A stretch of DNA of 64,000 nt from Roseovarius marisflavi (GCF_900142625.1 NZ_FRBN01000004.1:124001-188000), one strand, 5' to 3'; shown: positions 8,911 to 18,102, numbered from the stretch's first letter. The notes: generated from the letters alone by a model not told the origin. A program made the numbers and translations.

Positions 8911-10095
8911 ATGACTGCCGGACGCCACTTTTTGCAAATTCCCGGGCCTTCCAATGTGCCGGATCGTATCCTGCGCGCGATGGATTACCCGACGATGGAT
9001 CACCGCGGCCCCGCCTTTGCCGATGTTGGCCGCAGGGCGCTTGAGGGGATGAAATCAATCTTCAAGACCGAAAGCCGGGTGGTGATCTACCCCTCGTCGG
9101 GCACCGGCGCATGGGAGGCGGCGCTGGTTAATACCCTGTCGCCGGGCGACACGGTTTTGATGTATGAAACCGGCCATTTCGCGACCCTTTGGAAATCACT
9201 GGCGCAGAAACTTGACCTTAACCCGGTCTTTATCGAAAGCGACTGGCGTGCCGGCGCCGACCCGGCGGCCATTGAAGAGCGGCTGCGCGCCGACAAGGGC
9301 CACGAGATCAAGGCGGTCTGTGTGGTGCATAATGAAACCTCCACCGGCTCGGTCACGCCGGTGGCCGACGTGCGCCGCGCGATGGATGCCGCCGGGCATC
9401 CGGCGCTGCTTATGGCCGACACGATTTCCTCGCTCGCCTCGATTGACTTCAAGCATGATGACTGGGGTGTCGATGTCACGGTATCCGGCTCGCAAAAGGG
9501 CTTGATGCTGCCGCCGGGCCTGTCGTTCAACGCGATCAGCGACAAGGCGATGAAAGCCTCTGAGACCGCCGGCCTTAAGCGCGCCTATTGGAGCTGGGCG
9601 GACATGGCGGGGCCGAATGACACCGGGTATTTCCCCTACACGCCCGCGACCAACCTGCTTTATGGCCTCAACGAGGCGATTGATATGCTGCATGAAGAGG
9701 GGCTTGAGAACGTCTTTGCCCGCCATCAGCGTCACGCCGCCGCCACCCGCGCCGCAGTCAAAGCATGGGGCCTTGAGGTGCTCTGCCAGGTGCCCGAGCA
9801 TCGCTCGCCGGTTCTGACGGCGGTGATGGTGCCCGAGGGGCATTCGGCGGATAATTTCCGCGCTGTCACCCTGCGCAATTACGATATGTCGCTTGGCAAC
9901 GGCTTGTCCAAGGTCGCCGACCGGGTGTTCCGGATCGGGCATCTGGGGGATTTCAACGATCTCATGCTCTGCGGCACCCTGTCGGGCGTCGAAATGGGGC
10001 TGCGCGATGCGGGCATCCCCTATCGCGCCGGGGGCGTTCAAGCCGCGCTTGAGGTTTTGGGCCAGAAATTCGATGGTGCCCGTGCAGCGGCCTGA
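8911..10095 (+). CDS. Class V aminotransferase (serine/alanine-glyoxylate aminotransferase type)
   Basis: 394 residues from the ATG at 8911, which has a GGGAGAGGA ribosome site just upstream; earlier in-frame codons from 8869 lie inside the promoter region. The N-terminus (FLQIPGPSNVPDRILRAMDY) and YPSSGTGAWEAALVN are signatures of serine-glyoxylate aminotransferases (SgaA/AGXT type), and the PLP lysine is K196 in VSGSQKGLMLPPGL. The same family includes aspartate-glyoxylate aminotransferase BhcA, but the other Bhc genes are absent here. It opens an operon leading to the TRAP transporter and CoA enzymes, so it probably links an imported amino or hydroxy acid to glyoxylate or glycine metabolism. 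Confidence 0.9.
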   Translation: MTAGRHFLQIPGPSNVPDRILRAMDYPTMDHRGPAFADVGRRALEGMKSIFKTESRVVIYPSSGTGAWEAALVNTLSPGDTVLMYETGHFATLWKSLAQKLDLNPVFIESDWRAGADPAAIEERLRADKGHEIKAVCVVHNETSTGSVTPVADVRRAMDAAGHPALLMADTISSLASIDFKHDDWGVDVTVSGSQKGLMLPPGLSFNAISDKAMKASETAGLKRAYWSWADMAGPNDTGYFPYTPATNLLYGLNEAIDMLHEEGLENVFARHQRHAAATRAAVKAWGLEVLCQVPEHRSPVLTAVMVPEGHSADNFRAVTLRNYDMSLGNGLSKVADRVFRIGHLGDFNDLMLCGTLSGVEMGLRDAGIPYRAGGVQAALEVLGQKFDGARAAA

Positions 10096-10109
10096 CCCAC
10101 TACAGAAAT

Positions 10110-10141
10110 GGTCAACGCGTGAGGAGGAGCCCGCGTTGACC
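10110..10141 (+). terminator. Perfect 10-bp stem-loop between the aminotransferase and the TRAP binding protein
   Basis: GGTCAACGCG at 10110-10119 pairs exactly with CGCGTTGACC at 10132-10141 around a 12-nt loop. It starts 15 bp behind the aminotransferase stop and lies 115 bp before the TRAP binding-protein gene. There is no T run after it, so it may be a partial terminator, an RNA-processing site or an mRNA 3'-end stabiliser rather than a full stop signal. Confidence 0.45.
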
Positions 10142-10256
10142 TTGATCGGCAAAACCTAGCGAGACCCAAGATAACCACCGCGCGGCACGGACAAAAGAAG
10201 GCACAGTGCCCAACGGCACCGCCCGCGCCTCATTCAGATATCCAGGGAGGATCAAG

Positions 10257-11231
10257 ATGAAAAAGACACTTATCGCAACCGCTGTGGCCGCGATGCTTGC
10301 CATGCCGGCAATGGCCGCTGACGTCACCATGAAATTCGGCCATGTCGGCGCGCCCGGCTCGCTGTTCGAGGCGACAGTCAACAACTTCGCCGCCTGCGTT
10401 GGCGACAAATCCGGCGGCAAGATCGAGGTTCAGACCTTTGGCTCGTCACAGCTTGGCAAGGACAAGGAACTGCTGCAAAAGCTCAAGCTGGGGCAGGTTG
10501 ATTTCGCGCTTCCGTCTTCGGTGATGTCCTCGGTCAGTGACGTTTTCGGCGTGTTCGAGATGCCCTATATCATCAAGGACCGCGATCACATGCGCCGCGT
10601 GCAAGGCGCGATGATGGACAAATTCCAGGGTGCGGCCAACGACAATGGCTATCACATTGTCGGGCTGGCCGAGAACGGCTTTCGCCACATCACCAACAAC
10701 ACCCGCCCGATCAACAAACCCGAGGATCTTGAGGGGATCAAGCTGCGCACGCCGAACGGCGCGTGGCGCGTCAAGATGTTCCAGCAATACGGCGCCAACC
10801 CCACGCCGATGTCCTTTTCCGACGTCTTTACCGCGCTTCAGACTGGTGTGATCGACGGCCAGGAAAACCCCTATGCACAGATCGCCTCGGCCAAGTTTCA
10901 AGAGGTGCAAAAGTACCTCTCGATCACCGGCCATGTCTATACGCCTGCGTATATTCTGACCTCGTCCAAGACTTTTGCCAAACAATCGGCGGATGTTCAG
11001 GCAATGCTGACCGAGTGCGCGAACGACACCCAAACCTTTACCTATGAAAAGGCGGCCCAGCTTGAGACCGACCTTTTGACGGTGATCAAGGATGCCGGTG
11101 TCGAGGTGAACGAGGCCGACAAGGCCGCATTCATCGAAGCCTCCAAGCCGATCTATGAAGGCTTTGCCGCCGAGGTAGAGGGCGGTCAGGAGCTGATCGA
11201 CACGGTCATGGGGCTCGCCCAGTCGAGCTAA
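10257..11231 (+). CDS. dctP: TRAP transporter substrate-binding protein, DctP family
   Basis: 324 residues. A Sec signal peptide (MKKTLIATAVAAMLAMPAMA, cleavage after AMA) precedes a DctP-type binding protein with typical segments such as ELLQKLKLGQVDFALPS and LRTPNGAWRVKMFQQYGANP, the latter carrying the conserved carboxylate-binding arginine. The ATG at 10257 follows a strong CCAGGGAGGA ribosome site. It acts in the periplasm and delivers an organic acid to the DctQM membrane subunits encoded next. The ligand cannot be read, but neighbours (hydroxyacid dehydrogenase, CoA-transferase, hydratase) point to a small carboxylate. Confidence 0.92.
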   Translation: MKKTLIATAVAAMLAMPAMAADVTMKFGHVGAPGSLFEATVNNFAACVGDKSGGKIEVQTFGSSQLGKDKELLQKLKLGQVDFALPSSVMSSVSDVFGVFEMPYIIKDRDHMRRVQGAMMDKFQGAANDNGYHIVGLAENGFRHITNNTRPINKPEDLEGIKLRTPNGAWRVKMFQQYGANPTPMSFSDVFTALQTGVIDGQENPYAQIASAKFQEVQKYLSITGHVYTPAYILTSSKTFAKQSADVQAMLTECANDTQTFTYEKAAQLETDLLTVIKDAGVEVNEADKAAFIEASKPIYEGFAAEVEGGQELIDTVMGLAQSS

Positions 11232-11246
11232 GCCCGCACACTATCC

Positions 11247-11269
11247 GGCGGTCCCGTCATGGGGCCGCC
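11247..11269 (+). terminator. Stem-loop between dctP and dctQ
   Basis: GGCGGTCCC (11247-11255) pairs with GGGGCCGCC (11261-11269) over 9 bp with one G-U wobble and a 5-nt loop, 15 bp after the dctP stop. No T-tract follows. Such hairpins behind binding-protein genes usually give partial termination or protect the upstream message, raising binding protein over membrane subunits. Confidence 0.45.
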
Positions 11270-11359
11270 AAACCCCGTTTCCCAAGATCAAACACCCCCG
11301 GATCATCCTGTCACGTCAATCGGGCAGGGGCGTTCGGATGCATGTAAAAGAAGGCCCCC

Positions 11360-11911
11360 ATGACTATTCTGTCACGCGCCAACCACATCCTGAGCCGTAT
11401 TCTGGAAAGTCTCACGATCCTGCTGATGGTCGGTCTGACCGCGATCGTGATCATCGCCGTTCTGGCCCGCCTCATGGGGCAGAGCTTTTCGTGGTACGAC
11501 GAGGTGGCCGCGATCATGCTGGCCTGGATCACCTATTATGGTTCGGCACTTGCGGCGCTGCATCGTCGCCACATCGGGTTTGATACCGTGCTTTTGGCGC
11601 TGCCGCCGAGTATGCGGCTTGTCGCACTTTTGGTGGGCGAGGGGCTTGTGTTGCTGTTCTTCGTGCTGATGGCGCGCGCCGGGCTTCAGGTGCTTGAGGT
11701 GCTTGAGGGCGACATGCTTGTGTCGCTGACCTGGGTGCCGGTGCAATTCACCCAATCCGTGATCCCGATTGGCGCCACCCTTTTCGTGGTCTGCCAATTA
11801 CTGAGCCTGCCGGAGTACTGGGCAAAGACCATGCAGGGCATATCGCTTGAACACGCCGAAATCGAAGAAGAGGTCGAGACCGAACTTCAGAAGAACAAGG
11901 ATCGCGTCTGA
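11360..11911 (+). CDS. dctQ: TRAP transporter small permease subunit, DctQ family
   Basis: 183 residues with four hydrophobic segments expected for DctQ. The first (LTILLMVGLTAIVIIAVLAR) is followed by the family hallmark FSWYDEVAAIMLAWITYYGSA, and then two more helices. The C-terminus is a charged acidic tail (EHAEIEEEVETELQ), somewhat longer than usual. The stop overlaps the DctM start (TGATG at 11909-11913), so the two membrane subunits are translationally coupled. It sits in the inner membrane with DctM. Confidence 0.92.
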   Translation: MTILSRANHILSRILESLTILLMVGLTAIVIIAVLARLMGQSFSWYDEVAAIMLAWITYYGSALAALHRRHIGFDTVLLALPPSMRLVALLVGEGLVLLFFVLMARAGLQVLEVLEGDMLVSLTWVPVQFTQSVIPIGATLFVVCQLLSLPEYWAKTMQGISLEHAEIEEEVETELQKNKDRV

Positions 11912-13191
11912 TGCTTATGTTGGCCATTTTCCTAGCCCTTTTGGCGATGATCTGTATCAACGTGCCGATTGCCGTGGCTCTGGCGATGTCGGGTGTTCTG
12001 GGCCTTTTGGTCACCGAGGGGCCCGATAGTCTCGTGACCATCGCGCTTGATATGTACGACGGGTCGACCAAGTTTTCGCTGATTGCGATCCCGATGTTCG
12101 TGCTGGCCGGTGCGATCATGAATGCCGGTGGCATCACCGACCGGCTTATCAACTTTGTCTCGGCGATTGTCGGCTTTGTGCGCGGCGGATTGGCGATGGT
12201 GAATATCGGCGTCTCGCTGTTCTTCGCGGAAATTTCTGGCTCTGCGGTGGCGGATGTGGCGGCGATGGGCTCGATCCTGATCCCGCAGATGAAAAAGCGC
12301 GGCTATTCCAAGGAACTGTCGGCGGCGGTCACATCGTCTTCGGCGTCGCTCGCGATCATCATCCCGCCGTCGATCCCGATGATCCTTTACGCGGCCTCGG
12401 CCAATACATCCGTGGAACAGCTTTTCGTGGCCGGCGTGGTGCCGGGCCTTTTGGGGGCGGCGGGGCTCATGCTGGTCGCCTATATCTTTGCGCGCCGCTA
12501 CAACCTTCCGACCGAAGAGGCGTTCAACATGCCGCGCCTGCGCGAGACCTTTGTCGATGCCCTGCCGGCCTTTACCCTTCCGGTGATCATCCTTGGCGGC
12601 ATCTTTGGCGGCTTTGTCACCGCGACCGAAGGCGCGGGCCTTGCGGTGATTGCCGCGCTTGCGGTTTCGGCCTGGTATCGCAACCTTGACCTTGGCCACC
12701 TGCGCCGCGCCATGCTGGACGGCGGCATGCAGACCGCCGTTGTCATGCTTTTGGTCGCGGCCTCGGTCCTTATGGGCGGGTTCCTGACCCGTGCGCAGAT
12801 CCCGCAGGAGCTTGCCAATGGCATCCTGTCGATCACCGACAAGCAATGGGCGATCCTGCTGATCCTCAACTTTTTCTTCCTGATCATCGGCTTTTTCCTG
12901 CACTCTGCGGCGGCGATCATCCTTGTGGTGCCGATTGTCATCCCGCTGATCACCGCGGCGGGGATCGACCCGGTGCATTTCGGCCTTGTGGTCACGCTTA
13001 ACCTTGCCATCGGTCAACAGACCCCACCCGTGGCCTCGGTTCTGATCACATCCTGTGCGGTGGCGCGGGCCAATATCTGGGAGGTGTCCAAGGTCAATAT
13101 CTGGTTCGTGATGGTGCTTTTGGCGGTGCTGATGCTTTGCACCTATGTGCCGTCGGTGCCATTGTTCCTGGTCGAATATTTCTACAGATAA
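11911..13191 (+). CDS. dctM: TRAP transporter large permease subunit, DctM family
   Basis: 426 residues, typical length for DctM, almost entirely hydrophobic with about twelve membrane segments. Family signatures include FFAEISGSAVADVAAMGSIL, the SASLAIIIPPSIPMILYA loop, and the late LNLAIGQQTPPVASVL. It forms the sodium-coupled transport channel with DctQ and receives substrate from DctP. The neighbouring enoyl-CoA hydratase starts 9 bp after its stop, so catabolic enzymes and transporter share one message. Confidence 0.94.
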   Translation: MLMLAIFLALLAMICINVPIAVALAMSGVLGLLVTEGPDSLVTIALDMYDGSTKFSLIAIPMFVLAGAIMNAGGITDRLINFVSAIVGFVRGGLAMVNIGVSLFFAEISGSAVADVAAMGSILIPQMKKRGYSKELSAAVTSSSASLAIIIPPSIPMILYAASANTSVEQLFVAGVVPGLLGAAGLMLVAYIFARRYNLPTEEAFNMPRLRETFVDALPAFTLPVIILGGIFGGFVTATEGAGLAVIAALAVSAWYRNLDLGHLRRAMLDGGMQTAVVMLLVAASVLMGGFLTRAQIPQELANGILSITDKQWAILLILNFFFLIIGFFLHSAAAIILVVPIVIPLITAAGIDPVHFGLVVTLNLAIGQQTPPVASVLITSCAVARANIWEVSKVNIWFVMVLLAVLMLCTYVPSVPLFLVEYFYR

Positions 13192-13200
13192 GGCGGCAAG

Positions 13201-13974
13201 ATGAGCGAACTTACCCATGATATCCGCGACGCGACGCTATGGATCACCTTTAACCGACCACAGGCGCGCAATGCGCTGACCTTTGAGATGTACGAGGGGC
13301 TTGCCGATCTCTGTCGCGGCGTGCCGACGGACGGAAGCCTGCGCGCCGTGGTTCTGTCGGGGGCCGGCGGGCGGGCCTTTGCGGCGGGCACCGACATGAC
13401 CCAGTTTCGGGCCTTTGATAAGGCGCAGGATGCGCTTGATTACGAGGCAAAGATCGGCGCCGTGCTTGACGCGGTTGAGCGCTGCCCTTTGCCAACCATC
13501 GCGGCGCTCAACGGGGCCTGTACCGGGGGCGGGGCGGCGATTGCGGCGGCCTGCGATATCCGCATTGCAAGTGCCAACCTCAAGTTCGGCTTTCCGATTG
13601 CGCGCACCCTTGGCAATTGCCTGGCCGCCGCCAATCTGGCGCGGCTTTCGGCACTGATGGGGGCGGGGCGCGTGCGCGAGATGATCTTTACCGCGCGGCT
13701 TTTGGGCGCGGATGAGGCGCAGGCCTGTGGGTTGATTTCCGAGGTGCTTGAAGATGAGGCGGCGCTTATGGCGCGCGCCGAAGCCCTCGCAAAAACACTT
13801 GGCGAGATGGCGCCCCTGACCCTGCGCGCCACCAAAGAGGCGATGCGCCGTGTCGGTGCCGCAGCCGCTGTTGAAGACGCCGACCTGATCGAGATGTGTT
13901 ACATGAGCGCAGATTTCCGTCACGGGATGGAAGCCTTCCTTGCCAAGGAGGCCCCGAAATGGACGGGAAAATAG
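13201..13974 (+). CDS. Enoyl-CoA hydratase/isomerase family protein
   Basis: 257 residues with the crotonase fold. The oxyanion-hole segments are clear: VVLSGAGGRAFAAGTDMTQF near residue 60, and LNGACTGGGAAIAAACDIRIA near residue 100, where acidic catalytic residues would sit. It acts on an acyl-CoA in the cytoplasm. Its 3' end overlaps the CoA-transferase start by 16 bp, and the ribosome site AAGGAGG for the latter lies inside this gene. Together with the CoA-transferase and hydratase this makes a short activation and hydration/retro-aldol route for a carboxylic acid. Crotonases are functionally diverse, so the reaction is not fixed. Confidence 0.9.
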   Translation: MSELTHDIRDATLWITFNRPQARNALTFEMYEGLADLCRGVPTDGSLRAVVLSGAGGRAFAAGTDMTQFRAFDKAQDALDYEAKIGAVLDAVERCPLPTIAALNGACTGGGAAIAAACDIRIASANLKFGFPIARTLGNCLAAANLARLSALMGAGRVREMIFTARLLGADEAQACGLISEVLEDEAALMARAEALAKTLGEMAPLTLRATKEAMRRVGAAAAVEDADLIEMCYMSADFRHGMEAFLAKEAPKWTGK

Positions 13975-15179
13975 CGCCGCAGGCGAGCGGTCCGCTGGCC
14001 GGGATGAAGGTGGTCGAGCTTGCGCACATCATGGCCGGGCCGGTCTGTGGCCTGATGCTGGCCGATATGGGCGCGGATGTGATCAAGGTTGAAAAGCCCG
14101 ACGGCGATGACAGCCGCCGCTTTGTGCCCCCCGCGATCGAAGGAGAATCCGCCGCCTATATGATGATGAACCGGAACAAGCGGGGGCTGGCGCTTAACCT
14201 CAAGCAACCGGATGCGGTGGCGGCGCTTCACCGTCTGTTGGAAGAGGCCGACGTTGTGATCGAAAACTATCGCATGGGCACGATGGAGCGGTTGGGCCTT
14301 GGCTATGACGAGCTGCGCGCGATCAATCCGCGACTGATCTATTGCGAGATTTCCGGCTTTGGCCGTACGGGTCCGTATGCAGAGCGCGGCGGTTTTGATC
14401 TTATCGCCCAAGGCATGTCTGGCCTGATGTCGATCACCGGCGAAGGGCAAGGCCGCCCGCCCGTCAAGCCTGGAGCACCGATTTCTGACATCACGGCGGG
14501 GATCATCGCCGCCATGGGCGTTTCGGCGGCCTATGCCCGGATGTTGCAAACCGGAGAGGGGCAAAAGGTTGACACCTCGCTGTTTGAGGCGGCCATCACC
14601 CAGACCTATTGGCAATCGGCCATCGCCTTTGCCACCGGCACGGCGCCCGGCCCGCTTGGCTCGGCGCATCCGCTGAATGCGCCTTACCAGTCGTTTCGCA
14701 CCTCTGACGGCTGGATCAATGTTGGCGCCGCCAATCAACGCAACTGGGAACGGTTTCTTGACGTGATCGACGCGCCAGAGCTTGGCCATGATCCGCGCTT
14801 TGCCAGCAATCAGGACCGGATGCAGAACCTGCATGCGCTTGAAGGCATCCTGAACGAGAAACTTGGCCATGAAACAACGCAGGTCTGGCTTGACCGGATG
14901 GAGGCCGCGGGCCTGCCCGCCGGGCCGGTGCTTGATATCCTTGAAATGCACCGTGATCCGCAAACCCTTGCCCGCGACATGATCGTCGAGGTGGCGCACC
15001 CCAAGGCGGGCAACATTCAGACCCTCGGCCACCCGATCAAGTTTAGCGAGACCCCCGCCAGCATCCGCAGCGCCGCGCCGGTTCTGGGCCAACATAGCCG
15101 CGAAGTGCTTGGGGAGGCGGGCTATGACGCCGCCGTGATTGACGCCATGATCGCAAGTGGCGCGGTGATTGCCGCATGA
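13959..15179 (+). CDS. Family III CoA-transferase (CaiB/BaiF)
   Basis: 406 residues from the ATG at 13959, which has a strong AAGGAGG site 7 bp upstream; a frame-open start at 13896 would lengthen the overlap with the hydratase needlessly. The N-terminal motif (VVELAHIMAGPVCGLMLADM), the catalytic-Asp region near residue 170 (HDAC-unrelated GGFDLIAQGMSGLMSITGEG) and NAPYQSFRTSDGWINVGAAN are diagnostic of CaiB/Frc-like enzymes. These transfer CoA between carboxylates, commonly succinate, oxalate or a C5-C6 dicarboxylate. It probably activates the acid imported by the DctPQM system. The stop overlaps the following hydratase start by 4 bp. Confidence 0.92.
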   Translation: MDGKIAPQASGPLAGMKVVELAHIMAGPVCGLMLADMGADVIKVEKPDGDDSRRFVPPAIEGESAAYMMMNRNKRGLALNLKQPDAVAALHRLLEEADVVIENYRMGTMERLGLGYDELRAINPRLIYCEISGFGRTGPYAERGGFDLIAQGMSGLMSITGEGQGRPPVKPGAPISDITAGIIAAMGVSAAYARMLQTGEGQKVDTSLFEAAITQTYWQSAIAFATGTAPGPLGSAHPLNAPYQSFRTSDGWINVGAANQRNWERFLDVIDAPELGHDPRFASNQDRMQNLHALEGILNEKLGHETTQVWLDRMEAAGLPAGPVLDILEMHRDPQTLARDMIVEVAHPKAGNIQTLGHPIKFSETPASIRSAAPVLGQHSREVLGEAGYDAAVIDAMIASGAVIAA

Positions 15180-15922
15180 ATGATCCCTTGATCCCGCTGC
15201 TGCATGCCGCGCGCGCCGGAGGCCCGAGACTGCCTGCCGGGGCAGGTGAAGGGCTGACCCGCGCGCGCGTCTTTGCCGTGCAAGAGGCGCTTGCCGCCAC
15301 GCTTGGCCCGGTCGGCGGTTTCAAGGTGGCCTATCCGCCGGATGCCCCCATCATCATCGGGCCGATCTATGCCAGCGATATTCACGCCAGCCCTGCAACC
15401 CTTGACTTGCCTGCCGATGAAGAGGTCGGGGTCGAGCTTGAATATGCCTTTCGCCTGATCGCCCCTCTGCCGGATCGCGACGCGCCTGATTTTGCCGATA
15501 AACTGCGCGCAGCGGTCGAACTGCTGCCGGTGTTCGAGCTTGTGCGCAGCCGGTTGGACGACCCCAAAGGCGCAAGCCCGCTGTTGAAGATGCTCGACAA
15601 TCAGTTGAACGGCGCGGTGGTCTTTGGCGCGCCAATCCGTGACTGGCAGGGGATTGATGTGACCGAGGCCACCGCGCGCCTGACGATTGGCGACGCAGTG
15701 CATCTGAGCGGCGCGGCGCGGGTGCCGGGCGGCGATGCCTTTGCGACACTGTGCAAGCTTGCCCTTGCGATCGGCGATCATTGTGGCGGCTTGCAGCCCG
15801 GTCAGGTGGTGATCACCGGATCGCTCAACGGGTTACCCTGGGTCAAACCGGGCCTTGTGTCGCGCGGCGAGATTGCCGGGCTCGGTACAGTGGAAATGAC
15901 CCTTGAGGCCGGATCAGAATGA
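15176..15922 (+). CDS. 2-keto-4-pentenoate hydratase-like protein (MhpD/FAH superfamily)
   Basis: 248 residues, the length of 2-oxopent-4-enoate or 2-oxohepta-3-ene-1,7-dioate hydratases. The motif VGVELEYAFRL holds metal-binding glutamates, followed by LLPVFELVRSRL and the C-terminal GDHCGGLQPGQVVITGSLNG that is conserved in this group. The enzyme would hydrate a dienoate or decarboxylate/tautomerise an oxo-diacid with Mg2+. It is the last gene of the rightward operon, overlaps the CoA-transferase stop by 4 bp, and converges on the XRE regulator with a 9-bp overlap. Confidence 0.88.
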   Translation: MNDPLIPLLHAARAGGPRLPAGAGEGLTRARVFAVQEALAATLGPVGGFKVAYPPDAPIIIGPIYASDIHASPATLDLPADEEVGVELEYAFRLIAPLPDRDAPDFADKLRAAVELLPVFELVRSRLDDPKGASPLLKMLDNQLNGAVVFGAPIRDWQGIDVTEATARLTIGDAVHLSGAARVPGGDAFATLCKLALAIGDHCGGLQPGQVVITGSLNGLPWVKPGLVSRGEIAGLGTVEMTLEAGSE

Positions 15923-16468
15923 CGGCGGCGTACAGGCGCTGATGATCTTGCAGACTTCCTTGCCGGGATTGCGAAACCGGTGGGGCAGGCGGCTATCAAA
16001 GAGGTATCCATCGCCGGGGTGTAGCACCCTGACCTGATCTTCGACGGTGATTTCGATCATGCCCGCGATCACGATGCCGGCCTCTTCGCCAATATGGCTA
16101 AGCAATTCCGGCCCGGTGTCGGCGTCTGGCGGATAGGTCTCATCCAGAATTTGCAGGGCATGGTTGCTGGCATTGCCAAGCTGGCGCAACGACACTGCCG
16201 TCAGGCCCGATTGCGGCGCGATCTCGGTGAACTCGTCAGGGCCGTAGAAATACTTGCTGTCCTGGATGTCCTCGATCGTGGCAAAGAATTCCGCGATACT
16301 CATGGGAATCGCATCCAGCAGACTTTTGAGCGAGGCCACTGAAGGGCTGGTCTTATTCTGCTCGATCAGTGAGATCGTTCCATTTGTCAGACCCGCCCGA
16401 GCGGCAAGTTCCCGCTGAGACAACCCATGTGCTTTGCGGATTTCCTGGAGCCTGTTGCCAATGTCCAC
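15914..16468 (-). CDS. XRE-cupin transcriptional regulator (PuuR-like)
   Basis: 184 residues from a GTG at 16468 preceded by AGAAGGAAC at the correct spacing; the longer frame begins with an unsupported TTG at 16513. The N-terminus (IGNRLQEIRKAHGLSQRELA, then RAGLTNGTISLIEQNKTSPS) is a helix-turn-helix of the XRE type, and residues from about 100 form a small cupin barrel ending in LHPGDGYLFDSRLPHRFRNP. This architecture is that of PuuR, the repressor of putrescine/GABA use. It is divergent from gabT across 229 bp, so it most probably regulates gabT and responds to a polyamine-derived ligand. Confidence 0.9.
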   Translation of the reverse strand: MDIGNRLQEIRKAHGLSQRELAARAGLTNGTISLIEQNKTSPSVASLKSLLDAIPMSIAEFFATIEDIQDSKYFYGPDEFTEIAPQSGLTAVSLRQLGNASNHALQILDETYPPDADTGPELLSHIGEEAGIVIAGMIEITVEDQVRVLHPGDGYLFDSRLPHRFRNPGKEVCKIISACTPPSF

Positions 16469-16612
16469 GTCTCGTTCCTTCTGCGCCTTCGGAATAATCT
16501 TTTGCGAGAACAATGTAGTACACGCAACCCCGCACCGTAACCTTGTTTGGAATCAAATGTGTTGCACTGCTCGCATCTGTCGCACATCGAGAATGCCTTG
16601 GCGGAAACGGGA

Positions 16613-16640
16613 TTGACAGGTAAATTAAACGTATTATGAG
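16613..16640 (+). promoter_or_regulatory. Candidate sigma-70 promoter for gabT
   Basis: TTGACA at 16613-16618 is followed after 16 bp by TATGAG at 16635-16640, about 57 bp before the gabT ATG. The surrounding 40 bp are unusually AT-rich, with repeated TTAAAC words at 16625-16630 and 16645-16650 that could be regulator contacts. Confidence 0.5.
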
Positions 16641-16697
16641 AATTTTAAACACACCCCTGAACGGGACCGGTGTTCGTCAGAACAAGGAAATAGCGAA

Positions 16698-18083
16698 ATG
16701 TCCAATACCGTAAAGAAAAAGCCCCGCAAGGCTGCTGCCGCGTCCAAGGCCAAGATTGCAATCGTGCCGGATGTTGCGCGCGACCCACAAACTAATGCCG
16801 CGCTTATCGCCCGTCGCGAGGCCGCCGTTGCGCGCGGTGTGGCCTCTGCGGCCCCGGTCTTTGCAAGCCATGCCGAAAACGCCGAGCTTTGGGATGTCGA
16901 AGGCAACCGCTATATCGATTTCGTCGGCGGGATTGCCGTGCTCAACACCGGGCATCGTCACCCCAAAGTGGTCGCTGCCGCCAAGGCGCAGGAAGATCAT
17001 TACACGCATACCAGCTTTCAGGTTGTGCCCTACGAGCCCTATATTGCCCTGGCCGAGAAACTGAACGATCTGGCCCCCGGCGATCACGCCAAGAAATCCC
17101 TTCTGGTCACCACCGGCGCCGAAGCGGTTGAAAACGCGGTCAAGATTGCCCGCGCCGCCACCGGCCGTCCGGGCATTATCGCCTTTACCGGCGGCTATCA
17201 TGGCCGCACATTGCTCACGCTTGGCATGACCGGCAAGATCTCTCCCTATAAAAAGGACGTCGGCCCGTTCCCGTCCGATATCTTCCGCGCGCCCTTCCCG
17301 AGTGTGCGTGACGGCATCACCGTGCAGGACGCCCTTACCGGGCTTCAGAACCTGTTCCTCACAGACGCACAGCCCGAGCGGATTGCCGCGATCATCATCG
17401 AGCCGGTGCTTGGCGAGGCTGGCTATACGCCGGTGCCCTTCGAGATGATGCAGGCGCTGCGCGATATCTGTGACACCCATGGCATCATGCTGATCGCCGA
17501 CGAGATTCAGGCTGGTTTTGGCCGTACAGGTACATGGTTTGCGGTTGAGCATTCCGGCGTTGTGCCGGATCTGATCACCGTCGCCAAATCCATGGCCGGC
17601 GGCTATCCCCTTGCCGGTGTGATTGGTCGCGCCGAGGTGATGGATGCGATGATTCCCGGTGGTCTGGGCGGCACTTACGGCGGTAACCCGGTGGCCTGCG
17701 CCGCGGCACTTGCCGCAATCGAAGCGATTGAGGAAGAGGGCCTTTTGGCGCGCTCGACCGAGCTTGGTGAGCATTTCCGCGCCCGCTTTGCCGAGATTGG
17801 CGCGCGCGTGGCACCGTTCCGCATGTGGGATATCCGCGGCCTTGGCGCCATGCTGGCGGTCGAGTTCGTGACCGACTTTGACAGTGCCGCGCCCGATGCC
17901 GCGCTGACCAAGGCGGTTGTTGCCCATGCGCTCAAACGCGGGCTGATCCTGCTGTCCTGTGGCATGCATGGCAACGCGGTTCGGATCATGGTGCCGCTGA
18001 CCGCGTCGGATGGGATCATCGAAGAAGGTCTGGCCATCTTCGAGGCGGCATTGGTTGACGCGATGGCCGAACTGCAAGCCTAA
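16698..18083 (+). CDS. gabT: 4-aminobutyrate--2-oxoglutarate aminotransferase
   Basis: 461 residues. A basic, alanine-rich leader of about 25 residues precedes a standard GabT body: [20 protein letters not shown]-like segment, [17 protein letters not shown], the [20 protein letters not shown] phosphate pocket, [14 protein letters not shown], and PLP lysine K297 in [13 protein letters not shown]. It converts GABA (or 5-aminovalerate) and 2-oxoglutarate to succinate semialdehyde and glutamate. The ATG at 16698 follows AACAAGGAAATAGCG. A divergent PuuR-like regulator suggests induction by GABA or polyamines. A strong terminator at 18103 ends the unit, so gabT is monocistronic, with no adjacent gabD. 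Confidence 0.93.
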   Translation: MSNTVKKKPRKAAAASKAKIAIVPDVARDPQTNAALIARREAAVARGVASAAPVFASHAENAELWDVEGNRYIDFVGGIAVLNTGHRHPKVVAAAKAQEDHYTHTSFQVVPYEPYIALAEKLNDLAPGDHAKKSLLVTTGAEAVENAVKIARAATGRPGIIAFTGGYHGRTLLTLGMTGKISPYKKDVGPFPSDIFRAPFPSVRDGITVQDALTGLQNLFLTDAQPERIAAIIIEPVLGEAGYTPVPFEMMQALRDICDTHGIMLIADEIQAGFGRTGTWFAVEHSGVVPDLITVAKSMAGGYPLAGVIGRAEVMDAMIPGGLGGTYGGNPVACAAALAAIEAIEEEGLLARSTELGEHFRARFAEIGARVAPFRMWDIRGLGAMLAVEFVTDFDSAAPDAALTKAVVAHALKRGLILLSCGMHGNAVRIMVPLTASDGIIEEGLAIFEAALVDAMAELQA

Positions 18084-18102
18084 GCAATCCCGGATTGCGA
18101 AG

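Noticed and set aside
8911-10095. Possible BhcA (aspartate-glyoxylate aminotransferase) of the beta-hydroxyaspartate cycle
   Set aside because: Sequence type fits, but the other three genes of that cycle, normally adjacent, are absent.
11932-13218. Minus-strand open frame of 428 codons opposite dctM
   Set aside because: Translation is charge-rich and His/Arg-rich, typical for the complement of a membrane protein gene.
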